Source of the DNA: an uncultured Bacillota bacterium
Lineage (GTDB): Bacteria; Bacillota; Clostridia; Oscillospirales; Oscillospiraceae
Length of the DNA: 47,769 bases
Assembly: GCA_947649625.1 (NCBI GenBank)
Contig: CANSSJ010000009.1
Location: 1 to 47,769, forward strand
Direction of reading: 5' to 3'
In this document: in pieces, positions 24,258-31,790 of the stretch
How the letters are laid out: the number at the start of each line of letters is the position of its first letter
Numbering within the stretch: position 1 is the stretch's first letter
Translations under genes and position numbers: made by a program
The notes under the pieces: model-generated
Seen by the model: the letters and a program-made list of their open reading frames with translations, nothing else
Databases searched by the model: none
What the model was told of the DNA's origin: nothing

Positions 24258-25466
24258 ATGAGCTACGATTTTACCACCGTGCTGGACCGCCGCGGGAAGG
24301 ACGCTCTGGCACTCGACGCTCTGGGGAGTGGATCCGGCTTCGCCCCCGCGGCCCCCAAAGAGGGCTTTGACATTATCCCCATGTGGGTGGCCGACATGAA
24401 CTTCCCCGCCTTCCCCGCCATTACAGACGCCATCATCCGCCGGGCCCAGCATCCGGTCTACGGCTACTTCTCCCCCTCCCAGGACTACTACGACGCCATC
24501 ATCCGCTGGCACCGGGACCGCCACGGGGTGACCGGCCTGGAGCCGGCGCACATCGGCTATGAGAACGGCGTCCTGGGGGGCGTGGTCAGCGCGCTGAATG
24601 TATTCTGCTCCCGTGGGGACAGGGTGCTCGTCCACTCCCCCACCTATGTAGGCTTTACCGGCAGCCTGTCCAACTGCGGATACCGCATCGTTCACAGCCC
24701 CCTGACGGTGGACAGCGGCGGCGTCTGGCGGATGGACTATGAGGACATGGAGCGGAAGCTGGCCGGACAGCAGATTCACGCCGCCATCCTCTGTTCTCCC
24801 CACAACCCCTGCGGCCGGGTCTGGGAACATTGGGAGCTGGAGCGGGCCATGGAGCTGTATGCCAAATATGACGTGTCCGTGATCTCTGACGAGATCTGGT
24901 CCGACCTGGTCCTCCCCGGCTTTCAGCACATCCCCACCCAGACCATCTCCCAGGACGCCCGCCGCAGAACGGTGGCCCTGTACGCCCCCTCCAAGACCTT
25001 CAATCTGGCGGGGCTGGTGGGCAGCTACCACGTGGCTTACGACCGCCGCCTGCAGGACCGGCTGAAAAAGGAGAGCTCCCTGTCCCACTACAACGAGATG
25101 AATGTGCTCTCCATGCACGCCCTCATCGCCGCCTACAGTCCGGAGGGGGAGCGGTGGACAAACGAGCTGTGTCAGGTGCTGGAGGGCAACATCGACTACG
25201 CCTGCGGCTATATCCGCAGCCATTTCCCCGGCGTGTGGACCGCCCGGCCCCAGGGGACCTATATGCTCTTCCTGGACTGCGCCCGGTGGTGTGAGGAGCA
25301 CGGCCGGACCATTGAGCAGGTGCTGAAGGCGGGCTGGGACGTGGGGGTGGCCTGGCAGGACGGACGGCCCTTCCACGGCCCCTGTCACATCCGCATGAAT
25401 CTGGCCCTGCCCCTCTCCCGGGTCCAGGAGGCGTTCCGCCGGCTGAGCCAGTATGTCTTTTGCTGA
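24258..25466 (+). CDS. MalY/PatB-type PLP-dependent aminotransferase (putative C-S lyase)
   Basis: A 402-residue fold-type I PLP enzyme. The start at 24258 is set by AAAGGAG 9 bases upstream; an earlier in-frame ATG at 24192 lies within the promoter. MalY/PatB landmarks: IPMWVADMNFPAFPAI near residue 40, YGYFSPSQDYYDAIIRWHRDRHG, LCSPHNPCGRVW (with the Asn-Pro and the characteristic Cys), VISDEIWSDL with the PLP-contact Asp, and APSKTFNLAGL with the Schiff-base Lys. Members act mainly as cystathionine beta-lyases, converting cystathionine or cysteine conjugates to a thiol, pyruvate and ammonia. A role in methionine synthesis or cysteine breakdown fits. It stands alone with its own promoter and terminator. 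Confidence 0.9.
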   Translation: MSYDFTTVLDRRGKDALALDALGSGSGFAPAAPKEGFDIIPMWVADMNFPAFPAITDAIIRRAQHPVYGYFSPSQDYYDAIIRWHRDRHGVTGLEPAHIGYENGVLGGVVSALNVFCSRGDRVLVHSPTYVGFTGSLSNCGYRIVHSPLTVDSGGVWRMDYEDMERKLAGQQIHAAILCSPHNPCGRVWEHWELERAMELYAKYDVSVISDEIWSDLVLPGFQHIPTQTISQDARRRTVALYAPSKTFNLAGLVGSYHVAYDRRLQDRLKKESSLSHYNEMNVLSMHALIAAYSPEGERWTNELCQVLEGNIDYACGYIRSHFPGVWTARPQGTYMLFLDCARWCEEHGRTIEQVLKAGWDVGVAWQDGRPFHGPCHIRMNLALPLSRVQEAFRRLSQYVFC

Positions 25467-25480
25467 ACAAGCTCAAAAGG

Positions 25481-25507
25481 GCGACCCCCGCCGGCGGCGG
25501 GGGTCGC
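25481..25507. terminator. Bidirectional terminator between the aminotransferase gene and spoIVA
   Basis: A GCGACCCCCGCCG stem with its complement. It ends in CTTCCG on the plus strand and CCTTTTGAG on the reverse strand, between two convergent stop codons. Confidence 0.75.
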
Positions 25508-25513
25508 TTCCGT

Positions 25514-26992
25514 TTACAGAATAATGCAGATCAGCCCGCCGGAGCCCTCGTTGATGATGCGCTGGAGGGTCTCCCGCAGCTTGGTGCGGGCGTCCTCGGG
25601 CATCCGGTTGATCTTGGCGTTCAGATCCTCGTTCACCAGCTCGTGGAGGGACTTTCCGAAGATATTGGCCTCCCAGATGCGGCTGGAGTCCCCCTCGTAC
25701 TCCTGGAGCAGGTAGTTGATCATGTCCTCGCTCTGCTTCTCGCCGCCCACGATGGGGGACACCTCGGTCTCGATGTCGGCCCGGATCATGTGGATGGAGG
25801 GGGCGCTGGCCTTGAGCCGGACGCCGTACCGTCCCCCCTGCTTCATGATCTCGGGCTCCTCCAGTATCAAAGAGTCGATAGGAGGCACCACGATGCCATA
25901 GCCCGTCTCCTCCACCTGCCGGAGGGCGTCGGCTACCTTGTCGTAGGACTTCTTCACCCCGGCCAGCTCGGTGAGCAGAGCCATGAGATCGCCGTCGTCC
26001 CCGATCTCAAAGCCCGACTGCTGGGACAGGGTGTTGTAGAACAGCGACCGGGGCAGCTCCAGGCTGGCGGAGGACACGCCGGTGCCCAGGTCGATGCCGG
26101 AGACCTGCGCGCCGCTGACCACCTCGCAGTTCCGGAAGGCCTCCACCGCGCCCTCGATGTCCCGGATGCGGCTGAGCTGGGCGGTGCCCTCCCGGATGGC
26201 GGCGTACAGCGCCGCCTTGATGGGATGCTCCTGGGGCAGGGCGTCCACCCAGGGGGGCAGGAACAGGTCCAGCTCCTTCATGGGGAACTCGTAGAGGACG
26301 CTCTTCAAAATGGAGCCGATCTCCTCCTCCCCCAGCTCCAGGCAGTTGACCGCCACACAGGTGACGTTGTACCGCTGGGCGATATCGGAGCGGATGGCCC
26401 GGGCCCGGTCGGAGTCCGGACTGGCCGAGTTGAGCAGGACCACGAAGGGCTTGCCCAGCTCCTTCAGCTCGGAGATGACCCGCTCCTCCGCCTCCAGGTA
26501 GTCCTCCCGGGGGATGTCGGTGATGGTGCCGTCGGTGGTGACCACCACGCCGATGGTGGAGTGCTCCGAGATCACCTTCCGGGTGCCGATCTCCGCCGCC
26601 TCGGCCATGGGGATCTCGTGGTCAAACCAGGGGGTGGTCACCATCCGCTCGTTCTCCCCCTCCAGCTGGCCCACCGCGCCGGCCACCATGTAACCCACGC
26701 AGTCGATCATCCGCATCTGACAGGCCGCACCCCCGTCCACCGTGACGGCCACAGCCTCTTCGGGGACGAACTTGGGCTCCGCCGTCATGATGGTCCGGCC
26801 AGAGCCGCTCTGGGGCAGCTCGTCCCGGGCCCGCTCCTGGCGGTAGACGTTCTCGATGTTGGGGATCACCAGGGTCTCCATGAATCGTTTGATAAAGGTG
26901 GATTTTCCTGTCCGGACCGGCCCAACCACGCCGATGTAGATATCGCCCTCGGTACGGAGCGCAATATCCTCATAGATTTTGCGATCTTCCAC
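25514..26992 (-). CDS. spoIVA: Stage IV sporulation protein A (coat basement-layer ATPase)
   Basis: A 492-residue ATPase that polymerises on the mother-cell side of the forespore and anchors the spore coat. The N-terminal P-loop GPVRTGKST places the Walker A Lys at residue 30, as in B. subtilis SpoIVA. DCVGYMVAGAVGQLEG, TTPWFDHEIPM, and EHSTIGVVVTTDGTITDIPREDY follow, then VLLNSASPDS. The protein ends in the conserved EGSGGLICIIL. The start is GTG at 26992, supported by AAGGAGG 7 bases upstream. A near-consensus sigma-E promoter lies 45 bases further upstream. The sipL-like and spoVM genes lie just upstream on the same strand, which puts three basement-layer factors in 4 kb. Confidence 0.97.
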   Translation of the reverse strand: MEDRKIYEDIALRTEGDIYIGVVGPVRTGKSTFIKRFMETLVIPNIENVYRQERARDELPQSGSGRTIMTAEPKFVPEEAVAVTVDGGAACQMRMIDCVGYMVAGAVGQLEGENERMVTTPWFDHEIPMAEAAEIGTRKVISEHSTIGVVVTTDGTITDIPREDYLEAEERVISELKELGKPFVVLLNSASPDSDRARAIRSDIAQRYNVTCVAVNCLELGEEEIGSILKSVLYEFPMKELDLFLPPWVDALPQEHPIKAALYAAIREGTAQLSRIRDIEGAVEAFRNCEVVSGAQVSGIDLGTGVSSASLELPRSLFYNTLSQQSGFEIGDDGDLMALLTELAGVKKSYDKVADALRQVEETGYGIVVPPIDSLILEEPEIMKQGGRYGVRLKASAPSIHMIRADIETEVSPIVGGEKQSEDMINYLLQEYEGDSSRIWEANIFGKSLHELVNEDLNAKINRMPEDARTKLRETLQRIINEGSGGLICIIL

Positions 26993-27036
26993 TGCAATTC
27001 CTCCTTCGGCTGTGTGAGCCGGTATTTGTTCCTTAC

Positions 27037-27065
27037 AGTGTATGAGACAGGCTGGGGATTATGAC
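27037..27065 (-). promoter_or_regulatory. Sigma-E-type promoter of spoIVA
   Basis: Reverse-strand GTCATAAT and CATACACT separated by 13 bp. Both boxes closely match the known sigma-E consensus (about G-ATATT and CATACANT). This is expected because spoIVA is a mother-cell gene under sigma-E in B. subtilis and C. difficile. Confidence 0.75.
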
Positions 27066-27100
27066 AGAAGTTAAAAAAGTGTCCAAAAACAAAAAAAACA

Positions 27101-27129
27101 TTGCGTTTCTGGCCGCTTTCCTGTATAAT
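27101..27129 (+). promoter_or_regulatory. Promoter of the small membrane protein gene
   Basis: TTGCGT and TATAAT separated by 17 bp, 27 bases upstream of the start codon. It has vegetative, not sigma-E, character. Confidence 0.65.
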
Positions 27130-27156
27130 AGCGCCACTAACACAGGAGGTGCTATT

Positions 27157-27723
27157 ATGACCGAAACACAGTGCCGTTTTCTGATCGCCGTTTTTCTTCT
27201 TCTGGGGGCATCTGCCCCGATTTTTGCATTGGCTCGGGGCGCCGAACCGGCCCGAAAACGGCTGTGCTGGTCTCTCTTCCTGCTGGGCGGGATGATCCTG
27301 CTCCGCTTCGGCGGCAATTATGTACTCTCCAAACTGGATATGGGCTGGCGTCTTACTCCCCGATATACCATGAACTTCCTGATCTGGGTTCTGTTTCTTG
27401 TGACAATCGCCCGCTGCGTCCAAACATTCGTTTCCCTTCCGGACAAGAACCTCTCCCCGGTCTGGGTGGTCAGCTGTCTTTCCCTCTTCCCGGCCGCAAT
27501 CCTCGTCACCATTCTTATAATTGGTCTGTCCCAGGACCGGCTATATGAGTCCGTCGCCACCATTGACGGACAAACAGTTGTCAGAGAGAGCAAGATGAAC
27601 GGCGGTGCTGTACGGCGTTTTTACCTCCCTGTCAACCTCCTTGTCCACGGCCAGGAGCTGGAATATGACTGGAGGACTGACACAGTAACCCTGCCGGACG
27701 GCCGGGCCGTTTCGATATATTGA
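27157..27723 (+). CDS. Small polytopic membrane protein of unknown function
   Basis: A 188-residue protein. The start at 27157 is chosen because AGGAGGT stands 7 bases upstream; an upstream in-frame ATG at 27061 lies before the promoter. About four hydrophobic helices are visible: residues 7-26, 37-56, 70-87 and 103-125. A C-terminal 60-residue soluble part follows (ESVATIDGQTVVRESKMNGG, then LVHGQELEYDWRTDTVTLPDG) and looks beta-rich. I do not recognise the family. It lies between spoIVA and the sipL-like gene but on the opposite strand and with a vegetative-type promoter, so it need not be a sporulation gene. Confidence 0.75.
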   Translation: MTETQCRFLIAVFLLLGASAPIFALARGAEPARKRLCWSLFLLGGMILLRFGGNYVLSKLDMGWRLTPRYTMNFLIWVLFLVTIARCVQTFVSLPDKNLSPVWVVSCLSLFPAAILVTILIIGLSQDRLYESVATIDGQTVVRESKMNGGAVRRFYLPVNLLVHGQELEYDWRTDTVTLPDGRAVSIY

Positions 27724-27739
27724 CGTTCCATCAAAAAAT

Positions 27740-27769
27740 GAGGCAGGCCCGGACGGGTCTGCCTCCTGG
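27740..27769. terminator. Bidirectional terminator between the membrane protein gene and the sipL-like gene
   Basis: GAGGCAGGCCC and GGGTCTGCCTC (one G-T pair) around a GGAC loop. The reverse strand ends in ATTTTTTG, the plus strand in CTGGTTTT. Confidence 0.8.
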
Positions 27770-27771
27770 TT

Positions 27772-29292
27772 TTATCGGGTGCTGGGGATGAGGAGCATCC
27801 GGCCCATGGGCAGGGCGTCCTCCTCCAGCTCGTTGGCCTGGAGGATCTGCTCCGTGGTAGTACCGTGGGCCTTGGCGATATCCCACAGCTCCTCGCCGGG
27901 GGACGGCATCCGCAGGACTACCGAGGGGCGCGCCCCCTCCCCCGCACTCCGGGCCTCCCCCAGCTGAGCCGAGGTCACAGCCGGAAGGTTGGCCGTCTCA
28001 GTGGTCAGGCAGTGGAACTCCACCGTAAAGCGTACCTCGACCCCGCCGGCGGCCGGAGCTACGAACACCTCTCCGGGGCAGGCGCAATGGCAGGAGCACT
28101 TTGTCCCCTCCGGGCAGTCCAGGCGGCAGGACACCGGGATGGACCGCCGGATGCACTGGACCAATTCATTTTCATCCAGGTAGAGGACGGTGACCCAGCC
28201 CTCCACGGTGAGGACCAGTTCCTTCCCCTCCCGGCTCTGGCGCACCTGCCCCAGAGCCAGCCGGGCATCCACCACAGAGCGGACCATCTCCCCTGTCTCC
28301 AGCAGCTCCCGGACAGCCTGGGGCCGCACCGACTGCTCCACAAGCCGGCACAGCGGCTGGTTCTCCCGCTCAACTTCCATCAGATGGCTGGTACTGTACA
28401 GGTCCTGAAGCAGCACCACCGACCGGTGACAACGGATCTGGGCCTGAGCCAGCAGCTCCAGTTCCACATCCAGCTCCCGCCCATCCGCGGGGTCCTGCTC
28501 ACACCGGAAGGCAGCCACCTCAACATTGACCTGACATTCCCCCTCCTCGGCGGCTCCCGCCGCCTCGATGATCTGGGAGAAGGGCATGGATTCGTGGCCG
28601 GCGGACAGTCCGCCCCCCGCTTCCTGAAGGAGGAAATAGAGCTCCACCGCGCCCTTGAAGATGAGCTTGGAGCCGATGAGCTTGCTCTCGGTGCACATCG
28701 GCTCGGCCCGGGCCGCCAGCAGTACAGGGGTCTCCCCGGAACCTGACTGGAGCCGGACCCGGTCAGAGAATGTAAAGGGCTTTTCCTGTACAGTGCATAG
28801 TAGGTAGTCCTCTCCACTGTACTGCTTCTGGCACAGGTTCTCCGCTCCGCTGTCGGTCACACCGCTGCACACGGGCCGCTCCACCGGCTGACAGGCGGTG
28901 ACGTCCACCGCCAGGTCCACCCGCAGCAGCACCTTCCGGGGATTGAGGACCCGGGCCTCGGCGCAGCGCAGCCGGGGCTCGGCCAGCACCGTCCCCCGTT
29001 CGGTGAGGCCGGGGGCCTCCGCCTGACAGGTGAAGGGCAGCCCCACCTCCATCCGCCGCAGGCCGCCGCCCCCCTCGGGCTGGTAGAGAATCACTGCCCG
29101 CACCATTCCGGTGACCTGAGCCACTCCCTCCCTGGCCTGCTTGCCGCTCAGCGTCGCCTGGCCGCACACGTCTACAATGCGCAGGATATCAGGGCAGGCG
29201 TCGGGCACGATGCTTTCCAGGGTCTCCTCCTGGCAAAGGGTGACCTCCGCCACCGTTTCATAGCTGATGATGGTATCTCGTTCAAATTCCAT
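27772..29292 (-). CDS. sipL: SipL-like spore coat morphogenesis protein (DUF3794 and LysM)
   Basis: A 506-residue protein. The N-terminal 440 residues contain repeated DUF3794-type segments: ESIVPDACPDILRIVDVCGQA near residue 30, KLIGSKLIFKGAVELYFLLQ in the middle, and RSVVDARLALGQVRQ later. The C-terminal 50 residues are a LysM domain (SPGEELWDIAKAHGTTTEQ, then GRMLLIP). DUF3794 plus a C-terminal LysM is the layout of C. difficile SipL, which binds SpoIVA through the LysM domain and is required for coat attachment. Its closeness to spoIVA and spoVM and its own sigma-E-like promoter support the same role. Symbol assigned by architecture and neighbourhood, not by alignment. Confidence 0.82.
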   Translation of the reverse strand: MEFERDTIISYETVAEVTLCQEETLESIVPDACPDILRIVDVCGQATLSGKQAREGVAQVTGMVRAVILYQPEGGGGLRRMEVGLPFTCQAEAPGLTERGTVLAEPRLRCAEARVLNPRKVLLRVDLAVDVTACQPVERPVCSGVTDSGAENLCQKQYSGEDYLLCTVQEKPFTFSDRVRLQSGSGETPVLLAARAEPMCTESKLIGSKLIFKGAVELYFLLQEAGGGLSAGHESMPFSQIIEAAGAAEEGECQVNVEVAAFRCEQDPADGRELDVELELLAQAQIRCHRSVVLLQDLYSTSHLMEVERENQPLCRLVEQSVRPQAVRELLETGEMVRSVVDARLALGQVRQSREGKELVLTVEGWVTVLYLDENELVQCIRRSIPVSCRLDCPEGTKCSCHCACPGEVFVAPAAGGVEVRFTVEFHCLTTETANLPAVTSAQLGEARSAGEGARPSVVLRMPSPGEELWDIAKAHGTTTEQILQANELEEDALPMGRMLLIPSTR

Positions 29293-29335
29293 GGTGTCCT
29301 CTCCCTTGTCATAATGTCAGCCTGGCTTTGTTGAC

Positions 29336-29365
29336 ACTATATGCCTGGGAGTCTGTAAGTATGAC
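29336..29365 (-). promoter_or_regulatory. Sigma-E-type promoter of the sipL-like gene
   Basis: Reverse-strand GTCATACT and CATATAGT separated by 14 bp, between the spoVM stop and the sipL start (44 bases upstream of it). Confidence 0.7.
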
Positions 29366-29368
29366 GGC

Positions 29369-29440
29369 TTATTTCACTTTAAAGATCCTGCGCAGCAGCC
29401 CCCGCAGGCACCGGGGGGAACGTACCACCACGATACCCAT
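29369..29440 (-). CDS. spoVM: Stage V sporulation protein M (23 residues)
   Basis: A 24-codon reading frame (with stop) that ordinary ORF calling misses. It reads MGIVVVRSPRCLRGLLRRI followed by FKVK. SpoVM is a 26-residue amphipathic helix in B. subtilis that recognises the positive curvature of the forespore membrane and recruits SpoIVA; its essential Pro9 is conserved here at position 9, and the hydrophobic start, K/R-S-P and G-LLR-IF pattern fits clostridial SpoVM. GGGAGGGGAGG lies just upstream of the ATG. A sigma-E-like promoter stands further upstream, and the SpoIVA and SipL genes follow on the same strand. The identification is by pattern and context; I ran no search. Confidence 0.85.
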   Translation of the reverse strand: MGIVVVRSPRCLRGLLRRIFKVK

Positions 29441-29485
29441 GAAAACGCCTCCCCTCCCTGTTGGATTTGCCATGACGGCTGTTTC

Positions 29486-29514
29486 ATCCTATGCGGGTCG
29501 GGGGAAAGTGTGAC
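29486..29514 (-). promoter_or_regulatory. Sigma-E-type promoter of spoVM
   Basis: Reverse-strand GTCACACT and CATAGGAT separated by 13 bp, about 45 bases upstream of the spoVM start. Weaker than the spoIVA promoter but with the same spacing. Confidence 0.6.
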
Positions 29515-29515
29515 A

Positions 29516-29541
29516 TAAAAAAGCCGCCCGATTGGGCGGCT
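29516..29541 (-). terminator. Terminator facing spoVM, source transcript unknown
   Basis: AGCCGCCC, GATT, GGGCGGCT followed on the reverse strand by TTTTTT. It ends a reverse-strand transcript from upstream of 29541, but no gene was found on that strand there. It may insulate spoVM from antisense transcription. Confidence 0.7.
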
Positions 29542-29593
29542 CTGCGATTGCGCATATCCTGGTCGATCTCACACACTCAACCATCGGTAGAGC

Positions 29594-29622
29594 TTGTCTC
29601 AACTGCTGGTTCGTGGTATTTT
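29594..29622 (+). promoter_or_regulatory. Putative promoter of the XRE regulator gene
   Basis: TTGTCT and TATTTT separated by 17 bp, with TGG just before the -10. Confidence 0.45.
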
Positions 29623-29666
29623 AAAAGCTGTAATGATAATGTTTACGCAGAAAAGGAGGCTCTATT

Positions 29667-30134
29667 ATGGATCAGAAGCAGATCGGACAGTTTATTGCCT
29701 CGCGCAGAAAAAACGAGGGTCTCACGCAGGTCCAGCTCGCAGAGCGGCTCGGCATTACGGACCGGGCCGTGTCAAAATGGGAGACGGGAAGATCTCTTCC
29801 GGACCCCTCCATTATGCTGGAACTCTGTGGGCTCTTGAACATCAATGTCAATGAACTGCTGACCGGAGAAAAACTGGATATGGAGAATTACAAAGAAAAT
29901 GCGGAAAACAACTTGCTCCGTTTACTGCTTGACAGGAAAAAACTATTTGCCATCAGGTCGATCGGTGAATTGCTGACTATCTGCGGCATCGTTACATTCC
30001 TGGGATTTCCGGATATCTTGGATGTAAATCTGACCCAGGAGATCGTGATGCGAAGCATGGGCGTGTTTATTTTTGGCTGCGGGTCCACAGTTTCCTATTT
30101 TTCTCAGAAATTTTTTAAGGACGGCTCTCACTGA
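29667..30134 (+). CDS. XRE-family regulator with C-terminal membrane segments
   Basis: A 155-residue protein. Residues 5-60 are a Cro/CI-type helix-turn-helix: IASRRKNEGLTQVQLAERLGI, then AVSKWETGRSLPDPSIML, and ELCGLLNINVNELLTGE. Residues 70-150 contain two hydrophobic segments (about 97-115 and 128-146) separated by a short polar loop, so the DNA-binding domain is probably tethered to the membrane. Such small membrane-bound XRE proteins are common in Clostridia and their signals are largely unknown. The ribosome binding site is AAAAGGAGG. The neighbour on the left (spoVM) reads away, and no obvious target gene is adjacent. Confidence 0.85.
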   Translation: MDQKQIGQFIASRRKNEGLTQVQLAERLGITDRAVSKWETGRSLPDPSIMLELCGLLNINVNELLTGEKLDMENYKENAENNLLRLLLDRKKLFAIRSIGELLTICGIVTFLGFPDILDVNLTQEIVMRSMGVFIFGCGSTVSYFSQKFFKDGSH

Positions 30135-30149
30135 AAGGAGCCGTCCTTT
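30117..30149. terminator. Terminator between the XRE gene and the coiled-coil gene
   Basis: AAGGACGGCTC and GAGCCGTCCTT around a loop containing the XRE stop codon. The plus strand continues TTATCCTTT. It lies between convergent stop codons. Confidence 0.75.
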
Positions 30150-30154
30150 ATCCT

Positions 30155-30718
30155 TTAATCCTTTTCCGCATCGAACATAGTCCGGCCGCCTGGGGCGGGC
30201 CCAGTGGGCGCGCCGGGAGCGGCGGGCGCGCCGGGAGCGGCGGGCTTGGCCCCTGCGGTGGCTGCCGCCGCGGCCCGGAAGCGGACCCGGGACTGCTTGA
30301 TCTCATCGTAGGCCTCGGCCACCGCCTCCTCGGTGCGGCGCAGGGCGTCCTCGCAGTACTCGTTGGCCGAGCGCTTCAGCTCCCGGCTGCGCTCCTCCGC
30401 CTGACGCATCATGTCGTTAGCCCGCTGCTTGGCCTGGAGGGCGATGCTGTCGGTGGCCAGCAGCTGTTTGGCCCGGTCCTCGGCGGAGCGGACGATGGAC
30501 TCGGCCTTCCGCTTGGCCTCCGCCTCCATCTCCGCCCGGCGGGCCATCATCTTCCGGGCCTCCGTCAGCTCCATGGGGAACTGGCTGCGGATATCGTCGA
30601 TCAGATCCAGCGCCCGGTCCCGCTCAATGACGCACTTATCGCTGGACAGGGGCGCGTTTTTCGCCTCGTCGATCAGTTCAAAGAGCATATCCAAAAGTTC
30701 TTCCACACCGCTTGCCAT
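30155..30718 (-). CDS. Coiled-coil protein of unknown function downstream of coaD
   Basis: A 187-residue acidic and basic helical protein. Residues 5-145 are almost wholly helical with long heptad runs (ARKMMARRAEMEAEAKRKAE, then ANDMMRQAEERSRELKRSAN), reminiscent of DivIVA-like or V-type ATPase subunit H-like proteins to which such genes are often assigned. The last 40 residues are a flexible Ala/Pro/Gly tail with a short in-frame DNA repeat (two copies of a 15-18 base unit near 30210-30245). The start is 5 bases past the coaD stop, so it is the last gene of the rsmD-coaD transcript. A scaffold role is plausible but unsupported. Confidence 0.78.
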   Translation of the reverse strand: MASGVEELLDMLFELIDEAKNAPLSSDKCVIERDRALDLIDDIRSQFPMELTEARKMMARRAEMEAEAKRKAESIVRSAEDRAKQLLATDSIALQAKQRANDMMRQAEERSRELKRSANEYCEDALRRTEEAVAEAYDEIKQSRVRFRAAAAATAGAKPAAPGAPAAPGAPTGPAPGGRTMFDAEKD

Positions 30719-30722
30719 TGGG

Positions 30723-31220
30723 TCAGCCTTCCTTTCCTTCCATTTCTCTCATGCGCCGGTTCACGTCGTCCACGATCTCTCTGGGGACAAAGTCCGCCAG
30801 ATCGGCCCCATACCGGGCCATCTCCTTGACGATGGTGGAGCTGAGATAGGTGTATTTCTCGCTGGACGCCAGAAACATGGTCTCCAGCTTGGGGTTCAGG
30901 TGCCGGTTGATGACCGCCATCTGGACCTCCTGTTCAAAGTCGGACACCGCCCGCAGACCCTTGACCACCACATGGGCCCGGCGGCGTTTGGCGTAGGCCG
31001 CCAACAGCTCGTTGGAGGAATCCACCTCCACGTTGGGGAACCGGGCGGTGGACCGCTCCAGCAGCTCCACCCGCTCCTCGGGGGTGAACATCCCTGTCTT
31101 TTTGGAGTTCACCATGACGCACACGATCACATTGTCAAAGCAGGCGGCCGCCCGCTTTATGATGTTCAGGTGTCCCAGGGTCACCGGGTCGAAGCTGCCC
31201 GGATAGATGGCTGTGCTCAC
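30723..31220 (-). CDS. coaD: Phosphopantetheine adenylyltransferase
   Basis: A 165-residue nucleotidyltransferase that makes dephospho-CoA from 4'-phosphopantetheine and ATP, the fourth step of CoA synthesis. YPGSFDPVTLGHLNII carries the H-x-x-H-like ATP site (T-LGH), then VVKGLRAVSDFEQEVQMA, and the second ATP motif YTYLSSTIVKEMARYG. Length is typical (about 160). It starts with GTG, which overlaps the rsmD TGA as GTGA, with GGGAGCG upstream. The rsmD-coaD pairing is widely conserved in Firmicutes. Confidence 0.96.
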   Translation of the reverse strand: MSTAIYPGSFDPVTLGHLNIIKRAAACFDNVIVCVMVNSKKTGMFTPEERVELLERSTARFPNVEVDSSNELLAAYAKRRRAHVVVKGLRAVSDFEQEVQMAVINRHLNPKLETMFLASSEKYTYLSSTIVKEMARYGADLADFVPREIVDDVNRRMREMEGKEG

Positions 31221-31774
31221 TGTCTCACGCTCCCGGTCCGGCGGCAGAGGCTCAGCTTGATCTGTCCATACCGGTACTCCCGTCCCGCCTCATAGGGGGG
31301 CGTCAGGGGCGGAACAGACCAATCTGTCCCGCTTTCGCAGACTATTATACCATGTTCCCGCAAAATGTCAAACTGTGTCAGCAATTTTAAGGATTTCTCC
31401 AACAAACCGCTCTGATAGGGCGGGTCCAGGAAGACCACGTCAAATTTTTCCCGGCAGGCGGTCAGAAAGGACAGCGCCTCCTCCTGGACCACCCGGGACT
31501 GAGCCTCAAAACGGCACAACTGGACATTTTCCCGCACCAGGGCGGCGGCCTCCCGCCGCTGGTCCACAAAGGTACAGTGCTCCGCGCCCCGGGACAGGGC
31601 CTCCAAACCCAGCTGGCCGGTCCCCGCGAAGAGGTCCAGCACCTGCCGCCCCTCCAGCTCGAACTGGATAATGTTGAACAGGGACTCCTTCACCTTGTCT
31701 GTGGTGGGCCGGGTGTCCATCCCCTGGGGCTCCTTCAGCTTGCGGCCCCTGGCCGTGCCGGATATAATGCGCAT
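31217..31774 (-). CDS. rsmD: 16S rRNA (guanine966-N2)-methyltransferase
   Basis: A 185-residue class I SAM-dependent methyltransferase acting on the 30S assembly intermediate. The start at 31774 gives MRIISGTARGRKLKEP, the normal RsmD N-terminus, with AAGGAAGG just upstream; the frame continues open into the repeat at 31.8 kb but that is not coding. Motifs: RPTTDKVKESLFNII, VLDLFAGTGQLGLEALSRGA (SAM motif I), and the catalytic FLDPPY. It is coupled to coaD. The upstream repeat element (copy A3) separates it from uvrC. Confidence 0.94.
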   Translation of the reverse strand: MRIISGTARGRKLKEPQGMDTRPTTDKVKESLFNIIQFELEGRQVLDLFAGTGQLGLEALSRGAEHCTFVDQRREAAALVRENVQLCRFEAQSRVVQEEALSFLTACREKFDVVFLDPPYQSGLLEKSLKLLTQFDILREHGIIVCESGTDWSVPPLTPPYEAGREYRYGQIKLSLCRRTGSVRQ

Positions 31775-31790
31775 AGTGACCTTCCTTTCT

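Noticed and set aside
29550-29616. tRNA-like string (GGTAGAGC and GGTTCG elements)
   Set aside because: No cloverleaf could be formed: acceptor and anticodon stems are missing and the spacing is wrong.
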